From Streptomyces misionensis (GTDB lineage Bacteria; Actinomycetota; Actinomycetes; Streptomycetales; Streptomycetaceae): a DNA stretch of 64,000 nucleotides. The notes beneath the pieces were generated by a model, which saw nothing but the letters and a program-made list of their open reading frames with translations, was not told the origin of the DNA and did not search any database. The position numbers and the translations under genes were made by a program. Positions 1 through 7,659 of the stretch are shown in pieces (position 1 is the first letter of the stretch; each line of letters opens with the position of its first letter). The stretch covers positions 2,868,501 through 2,932,500 of the forward strand of contig NZ_FNTD01000004.1 of assembly GCF_900104815.1 (NCBI RefSeq), given 5' to 3'.

Positions 1-89
1 ACCTGACCGCCGAAGCGCTTCACGCCGAGCCGCTGGGCGTTGGAGTCGCGACCGTTCCGGGTGGACGATGCGCCCTTCTTGTGTGCCAT
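1..89 (-). CDS. rpmA: 50S ribosomal protein L27 (partial, 3' end outside window)
   Basis: The first 29 codons are visible and read [20 protein letters not shown] and onward to RFGGQV, the canonical start of bacterial L27. L27 sits at the peptidyl transferase centre of the large ribosomal subunit, where its N-terminus reaches the tRNA acceptor ends. The ATG starts 14 bp downstream of the rplU stop codon and has an AGGAG-type ribosome site, so it is cotranscribed with rplU. The C-terminal part lies beyond base 1. Confidence 0.95.
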   Translation of the reverse strand, partial: MAHKKGASSTRNGRDSNAQRLGVKRFGGQ

Positions 90-103
90 GTCTCCTCAGT
101 CCC

Positions 104-424
104 TTACTTCGCAGCTGCGGGGATCGACGTGACCTTGATCGCCGTGTACTGCTGGCGGTGGCCCTGCCGACGGCGGTAGCCGGTCTTGTTCTTGTAGCGC
201 AGAATGTCGATCTTCTGGCCCTTGTGGTGGTCCACGACCTCGGCCTGGACCTTGATGCCGGCCAGCACCCACGGGTCGCTGGTCACGGAGTCGCCGTCGA
301 CGACGAGCAGGGTCGAGAGCTCGACCGTGTCGCCCACCTTGGCAGTGGAAATCTTGTCAACCTCAACGATGTCGCCGACAGCAACCTTGTGCTGGCGACC
401 ACCGCTGCGCACGATGGCGTACAC
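104..424 (-). CDS. rplU: 50S ribosomal protein L21
   Basis: This 106-residue protein begins [18 protein letters not shown] and contains the L21 signature around [20 protein letters not shown] (C-terminal third). L21 is a large-subunit protein that binds 23S rRNA. Its length is normal for the family. The gene lies upstream of rpmA and downstream of the RNase E gene, the usual Streptomyces order. A perfect hairpin (612-648) separates it from rne, so rplU-rpmA probably has its own promoter in the 425-611 gap. I could not assign convincing -35 and -10 boxes there. Confidence 0.97.
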   Translation of the reverse strand: MYAIVRSGGRQHKVAVGDIVEVDKISTAKVGDTVELSTLLVVDGDSVTSDPWVLAGIKVQAEVVDHHKGQKIDILRYKNKTGYRRRQGHRQQYTAIKVTSIPAAAK

Positions 425-611
425 GCGGATCTCTCTTTCGCTCGAAGAAACGGCACCCCCGCAGGCCAGCCGCCCGGTAACAACACGAGCGACCTCTCCC
501 GGTCGGCCGTGCGTCCGGGAGGAAGAGGTTTACGGGGATGTGGCGTGCTCAGTGACACGCCGACGGTCAAGGTTACGGGGCCATGGCCGACAAAATCAAA
601 CCGGGCCCCGC

Positions 612-648
612 GGGTGTGCGGCCGGTCACGTGGACCGGCCGCACACCC
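612..648 (-). terminator. Hairpin terminator after rne
   Basis: A perfect 16-bp inverted repeat (612-627 pairing with 633-648) flanks a 5-nt loop, ACGTG. It starts 7 bp beyond the rne stop codon. On the minus strand it is followed by GC-rich sequence and then a short T-rich stretch near 585-600, so it probably ends rne transcripts before rplU. Confidence 0.75.
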
Positions 649-654
649 CGGGCG

Positions 655-3600
655 TCAGCCCTCGTCGCCGGCGGAGACCGTGGTGGTCTTCTTCGCCGTC
701 GACTTCTTCGCGGCGGCCGTCTTGGCGGTCTTGGCCGCCTTCTTGGCCGTCGTCTTCTTGGCGGCGGTCTTCTTGGCCGCCGTCTTCTTGGTGGCCGCCT
801 TCTTCGCCGTGGCCTTCTTGGCCGTCTTGCGGGCGGTCTTCTTGGCCGGCGCCGGGGCTTCCTCGGCGGGGGCCTCGACGGGCGCCTCGGCCGTCTCCGA
901 CGCGGCCGACGGGACGACCACGACGGCCGCCTCCTCGGGCGCGGTCGGCGCGGCGGCCTGCCGCACGGCACGGCGGCGCGGACGGGCCGGGGCGGCGCTC
1001 TCGGCGGGCGCCGGCGCCTCCTCGACCGGGGCCGCGGGCTCCGGGGCCGCGGGAGCGGTCTCGGCGACGGTCACCACGGCAGCGGCGGCCTCGGCACCCG
1101 CGGGGGAACCGGCCGGCGCGGACACCTTCCGGGTCGCCCGACGGCGCGTGCGCCCCTTCGGCGCGGCCTCGTCGGCGGCCGGGGCGGCCTCGGCCTGCGG
1201 CGCCGGGACCACCTGGTCCTCGGCGGCCACCGGCTCGGCCAGGGCCTGCTCGGCAGGCTCGGGCCGCACCGGGCGCGCCGCCGCCTCCTCGGCGGTGACG
1301 TCCTGGGCGGTCGGCGCCACGGCCCGCTCGGCCTCGGCGGCCCTCGCGGCCTTCGCGGGAGCCTTCTCGGCCTTCGGCGCACCCGCCGGGGCCGACGCGC
1401 GGCGGCTCGCCCGGCGGCGGGTACGGCCGCGGCCGGCCGCCGCCTCCGCCTCGGCGACGCTGCTGTACAGCTCCTCGTCCGGCGCGAACTCGGGCGCCGG
1501 GAGGGCGACCGGCTCGGCGGCCTCGGCGGCCACCTCGGCGGCCGTCTCGATCTCCGGCTCGACGGCCTCGCCGCTCTCCACGACGACCGCGGCGGTCTCG
1601 TGCACGTGCGGCTCGGGCGCCTCGCCGCCCTTGCCGCGCTTCTTGCGCTTGCCGCCGCCACCGCCGGAGCCGGGCTGCTCCAGGTGGACGATGACACCAC
1701 GGCCGTTGCAGTGGACACAGGTCTCGGAGAAGGACTCCAGCAGGCCCTGGCCGACCCGCTTGCGGGTCATCTGCACCAGGCCCAGCGAGGTCACCTCGGC
1801 CACCTGGTGCTTCGTGCGGTCGCGGCCCAGGCACTCCAGCAGGCGGCGCAGCACCAGGTCGCGGTTGGACTCCAGGACCATGTCGATGAAGTCGATCACG
1901 ATGATGCCGCCGAGGTCGCGCAGCCGCAGCTGGCGCACGATCTCCTCGGCCGCCTCCAGGTTGTTCCTGGTGACCGTCTCCTCCAGGTTGCCGCCCTGGC
2001 CGGTGAACTTGCCGGTGTTGACGTCGATGACGACCATCGCCTCGGTCCGGTCGATCACCAGCGAACCGCCGCTGGGCAGCCAGACCTTGCGGTCCAGGGC
2101 CTTGGCGAGCTGCTCGTCGATCCGGTAGGTGGCGAAGACGTCGACCTCGGAGGTCCACTTGGACAGCCGGCCCGCCAGGTCCGGCGCGACGTGCGAGACG
2201 TACCCGTGGATCGTCGACCAGGCCTCGTCACCGCTGACGATGACCTTGGAGAAGTCCTCGTTGAAGATGTCGCGCACGACCCGGACGGTCATGTCCGGCT
2301 CGCCGTACAGCAGCGTCGGCGCGTTGCCGCTCTTGGCCTTCTTCTGGATCTCCTCCCACTGCGCCTGGAGCCGCTCGACGTCCCGGCGCAGCTCGTCCTC
2401 GCTCGCGCCCTCGGCGGCGGTGCGCACGATGACGCCCGCGTCCTCGGGGACGATCTTCTTGAGGATGGTCTTCAGCCGGGCCCGCTCGGTGTCGGGCAGC
2501 TTGCGGCTGATGCCGGTCATGGAACCCTCGGGCACGTACACGAGGTAGCGGCCCGGCAGGGAGACCTGGCTGGTCAGACGCGCGCCCTTGTGCCCGATCG
2601 GGTCCTTGGTGACCTGGACGAGCACGGACTGCCCGGACTTGAGGGCGGACTCGATGCGCCGCGGGCCGCCCCCCATGCCCAGCGCCTCGAAGTTGACCTC
2701 ACCGGCGTACAGCACCGCGTTGCGGCCCTTGCCGATGTCGATGAAGGCGGCCTCCATCGACGGCAGCACGTTCTGCACCTTGCCGAGGTAGACGTTGCCG
2801 ACGTACGAGGTCGACTGCTCCTTGTTGACGTAGTGCTCCACGAGCACGTTGTCCTCGAGGACGCCGATCTGGGTGCGCTCGCCGTGCTGGCGCACGACCA
2901 TCACCCGCTCGACGGCCTCGCGGCGGGCCAGGAACTCGGCCTCCGTGATGATCGGGACGCGGCGGCGGCCCTGCTCGCGGCCCTCGCGGCGGCGCTGCTT
3001 CTTCGCCTCCAGCCGGGTCGAGCCCTTGATGGACTGCACCTCGTCGGACGGCTCGCTCTGCTTGCGCGGCTCGCGGACCTTGACGACCGTGCGCTCCGGG
3101 TCGTCGGCGGACGGCTCGGCGTCGACGGCGGAGTCACCGGCGCGGCGGCGACGACGACGGCGACGGCGGCTGCCGGCGCTGGAGCCGCCGGAGTCCTCGC
3201 CACGCAGTTCCTCGACGTCCTCTTCCTCCTGCTCGGCGGTGTCCTCGGCGTCCTGCGCGGCCTGCTCGGCGGCCAGTTCCTCGTCCTCGCCGTCGGCACC
3301 CTCGCCCTCGGCGGCGTCCCCGCGGCGACGGCGACGGCCGCCCCGGCGGCGACGACGGCGCGAGGAGGACTCCTCGAAGCCCTCGGCGCCCTCGGTGTCC
3401 TCGTCCTCGGCGCCCTCCGCCTCCTCGGCGTCCTCGTCCTCGGCGGCCTCGGCGACCGGGGCCTCCTCAAGGCGCTCGGCACGGCGGCGACGGCGACGGC
3501 GCGAACCGGCCTCCGCGCGCTCCTCGGGGCGCTCCTCGACCTGCTCCTCGACCTGCTGCTCGGCGTGCTCCTCGGGCTCCTCCGCCCCGGCGGCCTCCGC

Positions 3601-5088
3601 GGCGGCCTCGGCCGCGGCGCGCTCCGGGGTCTGGAAGCGCGGCTCGGCGAACACCGGCGGCTGGAAGACGGCGACGGCGGGACCGGCGGGCCGGCGCGGG
3701 CCGTCCGCCTCGTTCTCGGCGGCCTTCCGGGCGGGCGCGGAGAAGCCGGACGCGGGGCGCACGGCCCGGCGCCGGGCGCGGCGCGGCGCGGCGCTCTCGG
3801 CGGACTGCGTGGCCTCGGCGGCGGCCGGGACGGCCTCGGCGGCCGGGGCGGGCGCGGTGGTGTGCGTGGTGACGGGAACCTCCGGGGTCTGCGCGGCCTC
3901 GGCAGCGGGGGTGCTCTCGGGCGCGGAGACCCGGCGGGTGGCGCGGCGACGGGTGCGGCGCGGCGCGGCGTCCTCGGCGGACTCGTCCTCGGCGGACGCC
4001 TCGGCGACGGCGGGGACCTCCGCCGCGGCGGGGGCCTCCGGCACGGCGCCCTCGGCGGCCTTCGGCGCACCGGCGGGGGCGGAGGCGCGGCGGGTGGCGC
4101 GACGACGGGCACGGGGGGCGGGGGCCGCCTCCTCCGTCTCCTCGACGGCCTGCTCCTGAGCGTCCTCGGCGGGCGCGTCCTCGACCGTGACCCGGACCAC
4201 CGTCTCGGTGGCCTCGGTGGCCTCGGCGGTCTCGGCGGGCGCACCGGCGGGCGCGGAGGCCCGACGGGTGGCCCGGCGACGCGGGCGGGCGGTGGGAGCG
4301 GCCTCGGCCGTCTCCGGCTCCTGCGCCGTCTCCCGGGCCTCCTCGGCGGCGGCCGGCACGACGGTCTCGACGACCTCGGCCGCGGCGGGCGCCCCGGTGG
4401 GGGCGGACGCGCGGCGCGACGCGCGGCGGCGCGGCCGGGCGGCGGGCGCCTCGGCCTCCTCCGTCTGCCGGGCGGGGGCCTCGGCGACGGCCGGCGCCGC
4501 GGTCTCGGCGGCCTCGGTCACGGCGGGCGCCTCGGCGGCCGCGGAGGCCCGGCGGGTGGCCCGGCGACGCGGCCGGGCGGCGGGCGCCTCGGTCTCGGCG
4601 GGGGTCTCGGTCTCGGTCTCGGCGGGGGTCGCGGTGTCGGCTTCCCCGGCCGCGGCGGTGGGCGTGGCGACACTGCGCGTGGCCCGGCGGCGGGTGCGGC
4701 GCGGTGCGGCCTCCTCGCCGACGACGACCTCGCCGCCCTCGGCGACGGCCGCGGACGCGGCCGGCGCGACGGTCTCGGCGGCCGGTGCCTCCTCGCCGGA
4801 CGCGGGCGCCCCGGCGGGCGCGGACGCACGGCGGGTGGCGCGACGGCGCGGACGCGCGGCCGGTGCCTCCTCGGCCGGGGCGGCGGCCTCGGCGGCGGTC
4901 TCCTCGGCCTCGGCCGGTTCGTCCGTCTCGGCGGCCGGTATGGCCGGGACGGTGACCTCCGCGGGCGCCTCCGCCGCGACGGGCGGACCCGCCGGGCGGG
5001 AGGCGGCACGGCGACGCCTGCGCGGCGGCAGGGTGTCGCTCGGAGTGTTCGGTTCGGAACCCTCGTTGGGTTCGGTCGGTTCGAGCAT
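655..5088 (-). CDS. rne: Ribonuclease E/G family endoribonuclease, very large
   Basis: RNase E/G cleaves single-stranded AU-rich RNA and drives mRNA decay and rRNA/tRNA maturation. The catalytic core lies at about residues 700-1150: an S1 RNA-binding region near 735-830, the DNase-I-like aspartates in VVIDVNTG (about 1019) and IIVIDFIDM (about 1064), and the Zn-link CVHCNGRG (about 1125). About 700 disordered residues precede it. They carry repeated arginine-rich blocks of the type RPRRRATRRASAPAGAP, set in acidic Glu/Ala spacers. Three similar blocks follow the core. The last roughly 65 residues are a Lys/Ala/Thr tail resembling histone H1. At 1477 residues it is larger than E. coli RNase E (1061). 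The layout, with the core near the middle and C-terminal third, matches Streptomyces RNase ES. The start is MLEPTEPNEG; the 260 bp upstream should hold the promoter and 5' UTR. Confidence 0.95.
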   Translation of the reverse strand: MLEPTEPNEGSEPNTPSDTLPPRRRRRAASRPAGPPVAAEAPAEVTVPAIPAAETDEPAEAEETAAEAAAPAEEAPAARPRRRATRRASAPAGAPASGEEAPAAETVAPAASAAVAEGGEVVVGEEAAPRRTRRRATRSVATPTAAAGEADTATPAETETETPAETEAPAARPRRRATRRASAAAEAPAVTEAAETAAPAVAEAPARQTEEAEAPAARPRRRASRRASAPTGAPAAAEVVETVVPAAAEEARETAQEPETAEAAPTARPRRRATRRASAPAGAPAETAEATEATETVVRVTVEDAPAEDAQEQAVEETEEAAPAPRARRRATRRASAPAGAPKAAEGAVPEAPAAAEVPAVAEASAEDESAEDAAPRRTRRRATRRVSAPESTPAAEAAQTPEVPVTTHTTAPAPAAEAVPAAAEATQSAESAAPRRARRRAVRPASGFSAPARKAAENEADGPRRPAGPAVAVFQPPVFAEPRFQTPERAAAEAAAEAAGAEEPEEHAEQQVEEQVEERPEERAEAGSRRRRRRRAERLEEAPVAEAAEDEDAEEAEGAEDEDTEGAEGFEESSSRRRRRRGGRRRRRGDAAEGEGADGEDEELAAEQAAQDAEDTAEQEEEDVEELRGEDSGGSSAGSRRRRRRRRRAGDSAVDAEPSADDPERTVVKVREPRKQSEPSDEVQSIKGSTRLEAKKQRRREGREQGRRRVPIITEAEFLARREAVERVMVVRQHGERTQIGVLEDNVLVEHYVNKEQSTSYVGNVYLGKVQNVLPSMEAAFIDIGKGRNAVLYAGEVNFEALGMGGGPRRIESALKSGQSVLVQVTKDPIGHKGARLTSQVSLPGRYLVYVPEGSMTGISRKLPDTERARLKTILKKIVPEDAGVIVRTAAEGASEDELRRDVERLQAQWEEIQKKAKSGNAPTLLYGEPDMTVRVVRDIFNEDFSKVIVSGDEAWSTIHGYVSHVAPDLAGRLSKWTSEVDVFATYRIDEQLAKALDRKVWLPSGGSLVIDRTEAMVVIDVNTGKFTGQGGNLEETVTRNNLEAAEEIVRQLRLRDLGGIIVIDFIDMVLESNRDLVLRRLLECLGRDRTKHQVAEVTSLGLVQMTRKRVGQGLLESFSETCVHCNGRGVIVHLEQPGSGGGGGKRKKRGKGGEAPEPHVHETAAVVVESGEAVEPEIETAAEVAAEAAEPVALPAPEFAPDEELYSSVAEAEAAAGRGRTRRRASRRASAPAGAPKAEKAPAKAARAAEAERAVAPTAQDVTAEEAAARPVRPEPAEQALAEPVAAEDQVVPAPQAEAAPAADEAAPKGRTRRRATRKVSAPAGSPAGAEAAAAVVTVAETAPAAPEPAAPVEEAPAPAESAAPARPRRRAVRQAAAPTAPEEAAVVVVPSAASETAEAPVEAPAEEAPAPAKKTARKTAKKATAKKAATKKTAAKKTAAKKTTAKKAAKTAKTAAAKKSTAKKTTTVSAGDEG

Positions 5089-5348
5089 GCGGGCGTTTCT
5101 CCCGTCAGGCTCCCGGGCGCCGCACCCGGTCCGGCATCGGCCTCAGGGGCCGTCCGCCGTTGACGTCCGCGGCCCGCGCGATGCGCGATGGCCGCCGTCC
5201 GGGGCGCGGGCGCCGCACGGGAGCACTCTGTGTCCTGTCTCGCCGGTTCCGTACGCCTTGTCGGTACGGCCTGGCGAAAGTCTTCTGGTCGGTGCGCTGC
5301 CCGACCCAGGTGGCTCCCGAGTACGAGGGCGGCGCTACGACGTCCGTC

Positions 5349-6125
5349 CTACGCGGGACCTTCCGGCACCGGCGCCGTCGCGGCGGCAGCCGGTGCGGCC
5401 GTCAGGGCCGTGGCTGCCTCGCGGTCGGGCGCGAGCGGGTCGGTCACCGTGCCGGTCTCTTCATCGAACAGCCCCTGCGCCAGCCTGGTCACCGCTGCGG
5501 GGACCGGCGGCGCCAGGTCGGCCACGGCGCGGAGACCGGACAGGACGTCGTCGGGTCGTACGGCAGGCGTCACGTGCCGAACAACCAGCCGCAGTATCGC
5601 ACAGGGCTGGTCGATCGGCCCATCAGCCGGTGCGCCGTGCGCCTGAAGGCTCACCACGGCCGGGCGGGCGTCGAAGGTGCGCACACCGTTCTTGGTCATG
5701 CGCTGCACCTCGACGGTCTCGGCTCCGTTGAAGGCCTCGACCGCGCGCTCGGCGTCGGCCGGATCGACTCCGGCCAGCGTGAGCTCCCAGACGGAGGCCG
5801 TCAGCCGGTCCGCGAGACCCGAGGTGTGCGCCTCCACCGCGTCGACGACGTCGAGCCCGGCGGGCAGCGACTCGTCGAGGAGGACGCGCAGTTTCTCGGG
5901 ATCGCGCGGCGCGGTGAGCGCGATTTCCAGGTACTCCGCCTCACTGCCCGTGCCGGTGGGTGCGGCATTGGCATACGACACCTTCGGGTGCGGCGTGAAC
6001 CCGGCCGAGTAGGCCATGGGCACCTCGGCGCGGCGCAGCGCACGCTCGAAGGCGCGCTGGAAGTCTCGGTGGCTGGTGAACCTCAGGCGGCCGCGCTTGG
6101 TGTAGCGCAGTCGGATGCGCTGCAC
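5349..6125 (-). CDS. TIGR03936-type (DUF2344) radical-SAM-associated protein
   Basis: The protein has the DUF2344 signature near its N-terminus (IRLRYTKRGRLRFTSHRDF, then AGFTPHPKVSYANAAPTGTG). In many bacteria this family lies beside, or is fused to, the TIGR03960 radical-SAM protein and RNase E/G, and its chemistry is not settled. Both partners are present here: rne directly downstream and the radical-SAM gene at 7660-9621. I prefer the GTG at 6125 (VQRIRLRY), where family homology begins. An upstream TTG at 6206 would add 27 Pro/Arg-rich residues, and neither start has a clear ribosome site. A plus-strand insertion (YihY gene and flavohemoprotein scrap) separates it from its radical-SAM partner. 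Confidence 0.85.
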   Translation of the reverse strand: MQRIRLRYTKRGRLRFTSHRDFQRAFERALRRAEVPMAYSAGFTPHPKVSYANAAPTGTGSEAEYLEIALTAPRDPEKLRVLLDESLPAGLDVVDAVEAHTSGLADRLTASVWELTLAGVDPADAERAVEAFNGAETVEVQRMTKNGVRTFDARPAVVSLQAHGAPADGPIDQPCAILRLVVRHVTPAVRPDDVLSGLRAVADLAPPVPAAVTRLAQGLFDEETGTVTDPLAPDREAATALTAAPAAAATAPVPEGPA

Positions 6126-6239
6126 CGCGGGTGCGGGCGGCGGGCCTTCGGGCTGTCGCTTGCCCAGTGTCCTAGTCCTTCGTGAGAGCGGTCGTACTCC
6201 TACCAAGAGTACGTGCCGTCACGCCCGGAGGTTCCCGCC

Positions 6240-7268
6240 GTGTCGGCCACGGGTGGGACGGGACGGCCGGATACCCTTCACAGCCTGCCCTTTTCGAGCA
6301 ATTCACCCCCTTCCGACCAATCTCCGGAGGGCACGATCGCGGAGCACGGCGGCCGTCGTCTGCTCAGGACCCTCACCTTCTGGCTGCGTCCTGCCTTCGT
6401 GCTGCGGGTGCTGGCCCGCTTCCAGCGGGTCGCGGGCTTCGACCGGTCCATGGCGCTCGCCTCCAGCGCCCTGACCGCGCTGGTCCCGCTGGCGATCCTG
6501 GGCGCCACGCTGCTGACCAGCATCGGCTCCCACGACATCGCCCGGCAGCTGATCACGCGCTACGGCCTGACCGGCGAGGGGGCCGCGGCGGTGGACGCCC
6601 TCTTCGCGCCCGGACAGGGACAGCCCGACGTGAGCGTCGTCGGCGCGGTGTTCCTCGCGGTCTCCGCGCTGAGCTTCACCCGCGCCCTGCAACGCCTCTT
6701 CGAGCAGACCTGGGAACTGCGCTCCCTCAGCGTCCGCAACACCCGCGGCGGCCTGGCCTGGCTCCTGCTGGGCGCCTGCTACATGGTGGTCAGCGCCCTG
6801 GTCCAGGCCCTGCCGGGGGAAAGCCGCGCGCACCTGGTCAGCGCGGCCGGCGAACTGCCGGTCACCGCCGTCTTCCTGGTCTGGAGCGGCGTCCTGCTGT
6901 CCGCGCACCGCGTCGCCTGGCGGGACCTGGTCCCGTTCGGCGTCACCGGCGCCGTGGCCATCGCGGTCTACTCGGTGGGCGCGTCCCTCTACCTCCCCCT
7001 CCTGTTCAACACCTCCGCCCAGCGCTACGGCGTCGTCGGCGCCGTCTTCGCGATGATCTCCGCGCTGTTCGCGGTGATGCTGTGCATCGTCGGCTCCGCC
7101 GTGGCGGGCCGCGAGATCCGCGACGAACTCACCCGCATCGGCCACGGCGAGCGCACCCCCGACGACGAGGTGCGCCGCCAGTGGGACGCCATGGTCGGCC
7201 AGGCGCGTTCGCGCTGGCGCACGGCCCGCCGCACCCTGCGGCGCCCCGGCCCCCCGGCGGACGACTGA
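6240..7268 (+). CDS. YihY/BrkB-family membrane protein
   Basis: This integral membrane protein of about 342 residues has around six hydrophobic segments. It carries family features such as FDRSMALASSALTALVPLAIL and WLLLGACYMVVSALV. The family was once misnamed RNase BN and has no firmly established function; a transporter or cell-envelope role is possible. I chose the GTG at 6240 because GGAGG lies 8 nt upstream (6227-6231). An in-frame GTG at 6213 lacks such a site. It is divergent from the DUF2344 gene with almost no space between them, and a decayed reading frame follows it. Confidence 0.85.
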   Translation: MSATGGTGRPDTLHSLPFSSNSPPSDQSPEGTIAEHGGRRLLRTLTFWLRPAFVLRVLARFQRVAGFDRSMALASSALTALVPLAILGATLLTSIGSHDIARQLITRYGLTGEGAAAVDALFAPGQGQPDVSVVGAVFLAVSALSFTRALQRLFEQTWELRSLSVRNTRGGLAWLLLGACYMVVSALVQALPGESRAHLVSAAGELPVTAVFLVWSGVLLSAHRVAWRDLVPFGVTGAVAIAVYSVGASLYLPLLFNTSAQRYGVVGAVFAMISALFAVMLCIVGSAVAGREIRDELTRIGHGERTPDDEVRRQWDAMVGQARSRWRTARRTLRRPGPPADD

Positions 7269-7329
7269 GGCCGCCGCGCCCCGACACCGCGCGGGCGTCC
7301 CGGGGCGGACGTGCCGGGTGGGGCCGCCA

Positions 7330-7613
7330 TGGGTACCAGGGGCGGCGCAGCTTGCTCCACGACTCCGTGGGGGTGGGCGACACGGTGTCGCTGTCCCTGC
7401 CGTACGGCGACGTCGTGCTCGACGACGCCGGGTGCCCGGTGGTCTTCGCCGGCGCGGGCATCGGCGTCTCCCCCTGGCGGGGATGCTGTCCCACCTGGCG
7501 GCGGCCGAGTCCGGACTGTCGATCACGGTGCTGCACGCCGATCTCGAGGAGAGCCGGTTCCCGCTTCTCCGGCAGGCGGCCCCGACCTGTGGCAGGCCGA
7601 CCTGGACTGACCC
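7330..7613 (+). pseudogene. Flavohemoprotein (NO dioxygenase) reductase-domain fragment, frameshifted
   Basis: In one frame the sequence reads LLHDSVGVGDTVSLSLPYGD and then VVFAGAGIGVSP, which resembles the FAD/NAD-binding region of flavohemoglobin. Near 7474 the homology moves to another frame (LAGMLSHLAAAESGLSITVLHAD), consistent with loss of one base in the expected P-x-AGML motif. A second shift near 7580 leads to GPDLWQADLD and a stop. The globin domain, the start and most of the C-terminus are missing. It is a dead remnant of about 95 codons between YihY and the radical-SAM gene. Confidence 0.75.
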
Positions 7614-7624
7614 GCACACTCCGA

Positions 7625-7650
7625 AGGGCGGGGCCGAGCGGCCCCGCCCT
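7625..7650 (-). terminator. Hairpin terminator after the radical-SAM gene
   Basis: A perfect 11-bp stem (7625-7635 with 7640-7650) closes a 4-nt loop 9 bp beyond the stop codon of the minus-strand gene. There is no U-tract, which is common in Streptomyces. Confidence 0.65.
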
Positions 7651-7659
7651 CACCGGTCG

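Noticed and set aside
655..860. Separate small histone-like protein gene
   Set aside because: The Lys/Ala-rich segment is in frame with RNase E and has no start or ribosome site of its own; it is the C-terminal tail.
583..5163. Very long open frames on the strand opposite to rne (up to 1526 codons) and in other frames
   Set aside because: They are shadows created by GC-biased third codon positions of rne; their translations are Gly/Arg/Leu runs with no domain.
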